Source: Alphaproteobacteria bacterium
Lineage (GTDB): Bacteria; Pseudomonadota; Alphaproteobacteria; Thalassobaculales; Thalassobaculaceae
Direction: 5' to 3'
Assembly: GCA_028822575.1 (NCBI GenBank)
Contig: JAPKDN010000069.1
Coordinates: forward strand, 1 to 10,012
DNA: 10,012 bases
Shown here: one piece after another, positions 7,486 to 10,012 of the stretch
Layout: each line of letters opens with the position of its first letter
How positions within the stretch are numbered: position 1 is the first letter of the stretch
The notes under the pieces: generated by a model
What the model was told of the DNA's origin: nothing
Databases searched by the model: none
The model's input: only the letters and a program-made list of their open reading frames with translations
Translations under genes and position numbers: made by a program

Positions 7486-8175
7486 ATGGCCCATCGTGGT
7501 TTAAACTTCGGCATCTTCCTCGCCCCGTTTCACCGTCTCGGCGAAAACCCGACCCTGGGCATGGCCCGGGACCTTGAACGGATCGAGTGGATCGACCATC
7601 TCGGCTTCGACGAGGCCTGGGTCGGCGAACATCACTCCGCCGGTTGGGAAATTATCGCCGCGCCAGAGATCTTCACCGCCGCAGCAGCGGAGCGCACCAA
7701 GCACATCAAGCTCGGGTCGGGCGTCACCAGCCTTCCTTATCACAACCCCTTCATGGTGGCGCTGCGTTTTGTTCAGCTCGACCACATGACGCGCGGACGC
7801 ACCATGCTTGGTTGTGGGCCCGGTGCGTTGCCGTCCGACGCCTATATGCTCGGTATCGACCCAGTGACCCAGCGCACACGTATGGTAGAATCGTTGGATG
7901 CGATAACCGCGCTTCTCAAGGCCGAGGAGCCAGTCACCATGAAGACCGACTGGTTTGAGCTGAAAAAGGCACGTTTACATCTCGCACCCTATTCTGATCC
8001 CCGGTTTGATATAGCGGTGGCCAGCACGATCACCCCGTATGGAATAATGGCGGCGGGTCAGCTCGGGCTAGGTGTGCTCTCGATTGGCGTGGGTATTCCC
8101 GGGGGGGGGCAGAACTGCTGGCCAAGCAATGGACTATCGCCGAGGAGGAAGCCTCCAAGCGCGGCAAGATCATGA
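7486..8175 (+). CDS. Luciferase-like flavin monooxygenase (LimB-like), N-terminal part of a frameshifted gene
   Basis: The start is ATG 7486 with GGGAG at 7475-7479, 6 bases upstream. The first ~205 residues are a clear luciferase-like (LLM) TIM barrel: NFGIFLAPFHRLGENPTL, LGFDEAWVGEHHSAGWEI, HIKLGSGVTSLPYHNPF, GPGALPSDAYMLGIDP and DWFELKKARLHLAPY. This matches limonene 1,2-monooxygenase-type enzymes, which use reduced FMN from a partner reductase plus O2 to oxygenate small organic substrates. At the G9 run (8101-8109) the frame is lost. The last ~20 residues to the TGA at 8173-8175 are out of frame with the family. The rest of the enzyme continues in the other frame to 8714. If repaired, the protein would be about 408 residues, close to relatives of about 390. 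No flavin reductase gene is in the window. Confidence -1.
   Translation: MAHRGLNFGIFLAPFHRLGENPTLGMARDLERIEWIDHLGFDEAWVGEHHSAGWEIIAAPEIFTAAAAERTKHIKLGSGVTSLPYHNPFMVALRFVQLDHMTRGRTMLGCGPGALPSDAYMLGIDPVTQRTRMVESLDAITALLKAEEPVTMKTDWFELKKARLHLAPYSDPRFDIAVASTITPYGIMAAGQLGLGVLSIGVGIPGGGQNCWPSNGLSPRRKPPSAARS
8101..8109 (+). repeat. Run of nine G at the frameshift point of the monooxygenase gene
   Basis: Nine consecutive G follow CCC, inside the LSIGVGIPGG loop region. Frame before the run is that of 7486; frame after it (AELLAKQW from 8109) needs one extra G or two fewer. Seven G would give IPGGAELLAKQW, which best fits my recollection of the family spacing. Such a tract is prone to slippage, both in the cell and in sequencing. 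Confidence -1.
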
Positions 8176-8714
8176 ACCGTAAGGACTGGCGGGTCGTCGT
8201 CGTCATGCATATCGCCGAGGATACCGAACAAGCGCTTCGCGAGATCCAATATGGAGAGCGCACAGAGACCATAACCTATTTCGAAGAAACCCTGGGCCGC
8301 CCGCCGGGACGCTCAGAGGATCCGATCCGCGATGGCGTCAAGGCAGGCACCACGCTGGTCGGCTCTCCCAATGTCGCGATTAAGGGTATCAAACGTCTCT
8401 TGGATCTGAGCGGCGGTGGCTTTGGCGGCGTGATGTTTCGCGCTCATGAATGGGCCGCCCGAGAGCAAACTATGCGCAGTTATGAGCTGTTCGCACGTTA
8501 CGTCATGCCACATTTTCAAGGCTCGATGGACTCGCTTTATGCCTCCAACACCTTTACGAAGGAAAATCAGGCCGAGGTCGTTGGACGCAATGTCGAAGCG
8601 GTACGTAGGGCCTTCACCGATAGTGGCCGCGATGTGCCCAAGGGATTCGAGGACCGCACCCTCGGCGTCCAGGAGATGGGTGTCGACGGCAAGGGTAACA
8701 CCAAGAAAAATTAG
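8172..8714 (+). CDS. Luciferase-like flavin monooxygenase, C-terminal part of the same frameshifted gene
   Basis: This is the remainder of the LLM enzyme, in a different frame from the 7486 start. The frame is open from 8109 (AELLAKQWTIAEEEASKRGKI), so the ATG at 8172 is an internal Met and not a true gene start, although it happens to overlap the TGA of the front part as ATGA. The family sequence continues: WRVVVVMHIAEDTEQAL, YFEETLGRPPG, TTLVGSPNVAIKGIKRLLDLSGGGFGG, HEWAAREQTMRSYELFARYVMPHFQGS, then AFTDSGRDVPKGF. The end is normal for LimB-like proteins. On its own this half lacks most of the flavin barrel and should not be active. Confidence -1.
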   Translation: MNRKDWRVVVVMHIAEDTEQALREIQYGERTETITYFEETLGRPPGRSEDPIRDGVKAGTTLVGSPNVAIKGIKRLLDLSGGGFGGVMFRAHEWAAREQTMRSYELFARYVMPHFQGSMDSLYASNTFTKENQAEVVGRNVEAVRRAFTDSGRDVPKGFEDRTLGVQEMGVDGKGNTKKN

Positions 8715-8719
8715 AGTTG

Positions 8720-8733
8720 CTACCGCGCGGTAG
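8720..8733. promoter_or_regulatory. Perfect 14-bp palindrome between monooxygenase and crotonase genes
   Basis: CTACCGCGCGGTAG is its own reverse complement and starts 5 bases after the monooxygenase stop. There is no T-run after it, so it is a poor intrinsic terminator. It could be a dimeric regulator site for the crotonase gene or an mRNA hairpin, and it could be chance. Confidence -1.
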
Positions 8734-8759
8734 GCTTTGAATAGAAAAGGGAAAAATTT

Positions 8760-9554
8760 ATGACGGACGAACTACTCTGCGCGGTCCAGGAAGGAGTTGC
8801 GACGATCAAGCTCAACCGGCCTGAGGTCATGAACGCCTTCTCGGACGACATGCGCGCGGCGCTGCACGACAGCCTCGTCTCTCTGGGCACCCGCGACGAT
8901 GTAGGTTGTATCGTCATCACCGGAAGTGGCAAGGCGTTCTGTGCGGGCGGCGACATCGCATCGATGGTCGCGCTTCAGGACGCCGGCGACATTTCGGTCA
9001 TCAACAGGCGGGTCGTTGAGTCGGGGCGGGTTCTGCAACAGCTACGCCAGACGCGGCAACCGGTACTTGCGGCGATCAACGGTGCGGCGGCCGGGGCTGG
9101 TATCAATCTCGCGCTCGCCTGCGACATGCGCCTGGCCTCGAGCACTGCGATCTTCTCCGAAAGTTTCGTGAAAATCGGTCTGGTGCCGGATTGGGGTGGT
9201 TTTCAAAGCCTAACGCGCCTTGTCGGCACGGCCAAGGCGATGGAATTAATGATGACCGGTGACCGCTTTGACGCTGCGGAGGCGGATCGCCTTGGCTTGC
9301 TGAATCGGGTCATACCGGCGGAGGGTTTCGCTGTGGAGGTCGACACGTTCGCGCGCCGCCTGGCCAACGGCCCCAGGGCGGCTCTGGAAGTCATCAAACG
9401 CGGCGTCTATCTGGGCGAGACCGAATCGGCGGAGAATGTCCTAGACTTTGAAGTGCGCGAACAGAAAAGGTTGTTTCTTTCAAATGACGCGCGCGAGGGA
9501 ATGCGAGCGTTCATGGAAAAACGTCTGGCAATTTTTGGACAAGGTGGCGTGTGA
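8760..9554 (+). CDS. Crotonase-superfamily protein, PaaG-like enoyl-CoA isomerase/hydratase
   Basis: A 264-residue protein of normal length. The start at ATG 8760 has AAAAGGG about 8 bases upstream. The crotonase fold is complete: IKLNRPEVMNAF (residues 16-27), oxyanion-hole segments KAFCAGGD (58-65) and INGAAAGAGINLALACD (106-122), then FVKIGLVPDWGG (136-147) and AMELMMTGDRF (160-170). Of the two hydratase glutamates, the first (Glu144 of rat enoyl-CoA hydratase) is Phe136 here. An Asp (144) sits in VPDWGG, as in PaaG, where the equivalent Asp is catalytic. The C-terminal REGMRAFMEKRLAIFGQ also matches PaaG-like proteins. It therefore more likely isomerises a double bond or epoxide in an acyl-CoA than hydrates it. 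It follows the monooxygenase by 45 bases, so both may serve one oxidative pathway. The exact substrate is unknown. Confidence -1.
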   Translation: MTDELLCAVQEGVATIKLNRPEVMNAFSDDMRAALHDSLVSLGTRDDVGCIVITGSGKAFCAGGDIASMVALQDAGDISVINRRVVESGRVLQQLRQTRQPVLAAINGAAAGAGINLALACDMRLASSTAIFSESFVKIGLVPDWGGFQSLTRLVGTAKAMELMMTGDRFDAAEADRLGLLNRVIPAEGFAVEVDTFARRLANGPRAALEVIKRGVYLGETESAENVLDFEVREQKRLFLSNDAREGMRAFMEKRLAIFGQGGV

Positions 9555-10012
9555 CAGCGGCTTATATGTGAAGACTGAGCCCTCTACGTTGATTTCGAAG
9601 ACATGGAGATGACGCGCGAAGAAAAGTTGCATTTTCCGTGATACCGTCACTTGGCACGCGCCTTGGATCATCAGCGACGAGACTAAGAATGTTATCGTTT
9701 TTCTTTCTATCGAAAAACATACGGGGCTCTAACCGTGCGTTTATAAACGCAACACGAAGACCGCACGCGCGCCACGCCAAGACCTCACTCGACCTTTGCT
9801 ACGCTGCACCGGACGTGTTTCAGGGCTGCAGCCCATCGCCTTACCACCCAGACCATAGTCAATCGCATTGCACCCGCCGCTCTCGTGACGACCACCTCGG
9901 GCAAAACTACGAAAGAAGTTAGTCACGACTAGAAACGTGGTATTTTACTGGGGCCTCCGATCAAGTTCGCTGGTACCCGGGTTAAAATCTGGCCGTTTGT
10001 AGCCTAAGACTT
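9555..10012. other. Non-coding or unrecognised tail, 458 bases
   Basis: Six-frame reading shows only short frames without a family match or good ribosome site. A 7-bp inverted repeat GTTTTTC/GAAAAAC (9697-9703 and 9712-9718) is too AT-rich to be a convincing terminator. The perfect palindrome at 9736-9751 is listed separately. No strong GC stem with a T-run follows the crotonase gene, so the transcript end is not visible. Confidence -1.
9736..9751. promoter_or_regulatory. Perfect 16-bp palindrome, candidate operator
   Basis: TGCGTTTATAAACGCA reads the same on both strands. Its AT centre with GC ends is typical of a dimeric helix-turn-helix regulator site. It lies in unassigned sequence, so it may control a gene to the right of the window. 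Function is inferred. Confidence -1.

Noticed and set aside
8172..8714. A separate gene starting at ATG 8172, coupled by ATGA to the one before
   Set aside because: The frame is open back to 8109 with family sequence, and both parts match consecutive regions of one LimB-like enzyme. The ATG is an internal Met.
9590..9730. Plus-strand stretch that looks somewhat protein-like across a frame change (DFEDMEMTREEKLHFP, then TWHAPWIISDETKNVIVF)
   Set aside because: It needs a frameshift, has no upstream start, and I cannot match it to a family. It may be a gene remnant, but the support is too weak to list.

Overview
The window is moderately GC-rich proteobacterial DNA, apart from one very AT-rich patch. 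Codon use, the Shine-Dalgarno sites and the protein families fit an alphaproteobacterium, possibly environmental or marine. That placement is inference, because no rRNA or other taxonomic marker is present. I see no tRNA, rRNA, CRISPR array, transposase or phage gene.

Left part, minus strand: a ketopantoate-reductase-family dehydrogenase (958-1881) is followed with an ATGA overlap by an enolase-superfamily (mandelate racemase-like) gene (961 to beyond base 1). The second gene is broken by several frame changes at about 565-710, and its barrel half continues in a new frame off the left edge. An intergenic region of about 870 bases (1882-2754) separates this pair from everything to the right. 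It contains an island of about 88% A+T at 2461-2580 with nested inverted repeats, plus a TATAAT-containing palindrome at 2446-2461.

Right part, plus strand: six genes run in one direction. They are an FAD-dependent DAO-family amine/amino-acid oxidoreductase (2755-4041), 6-phosphogluconate dehydrogenase gnd (4146-5549), gluconokinase gntK (5546-6082, GTGA overlap with gnd), a 12-TM MFS transporter (6163-7383), a luciferase-like flavin monooxygenase similar to limonene monooxygenase LimB (7486-8714, frameshifted at a run of nine G), and a PaaG-like crotonase (8760-9554). The last 458 bases hold no recognisable gene but include a perfect 16-bp palindrome.

How they may work together: GntK and Gnd turn gluconate into 6-phosphogluconate and then ribulose-5-phosphate, CO2 and NADPH. 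The MFS protein could import an organic or sugar acid. The monooxygenase and crotonase look like a separate oxidative, CoA-dependent catabolic pair. I would call this a catabolic accessory region whose substrate is unknown. I do not see a clearly new defence or mobile system. The most notable signals are the gene decay or frameshifts in two catabolic genes, the AT-rich regulatory island, and the unusual mix of gluconate, amine-oxidase and monooxygenase/crotonase genes.
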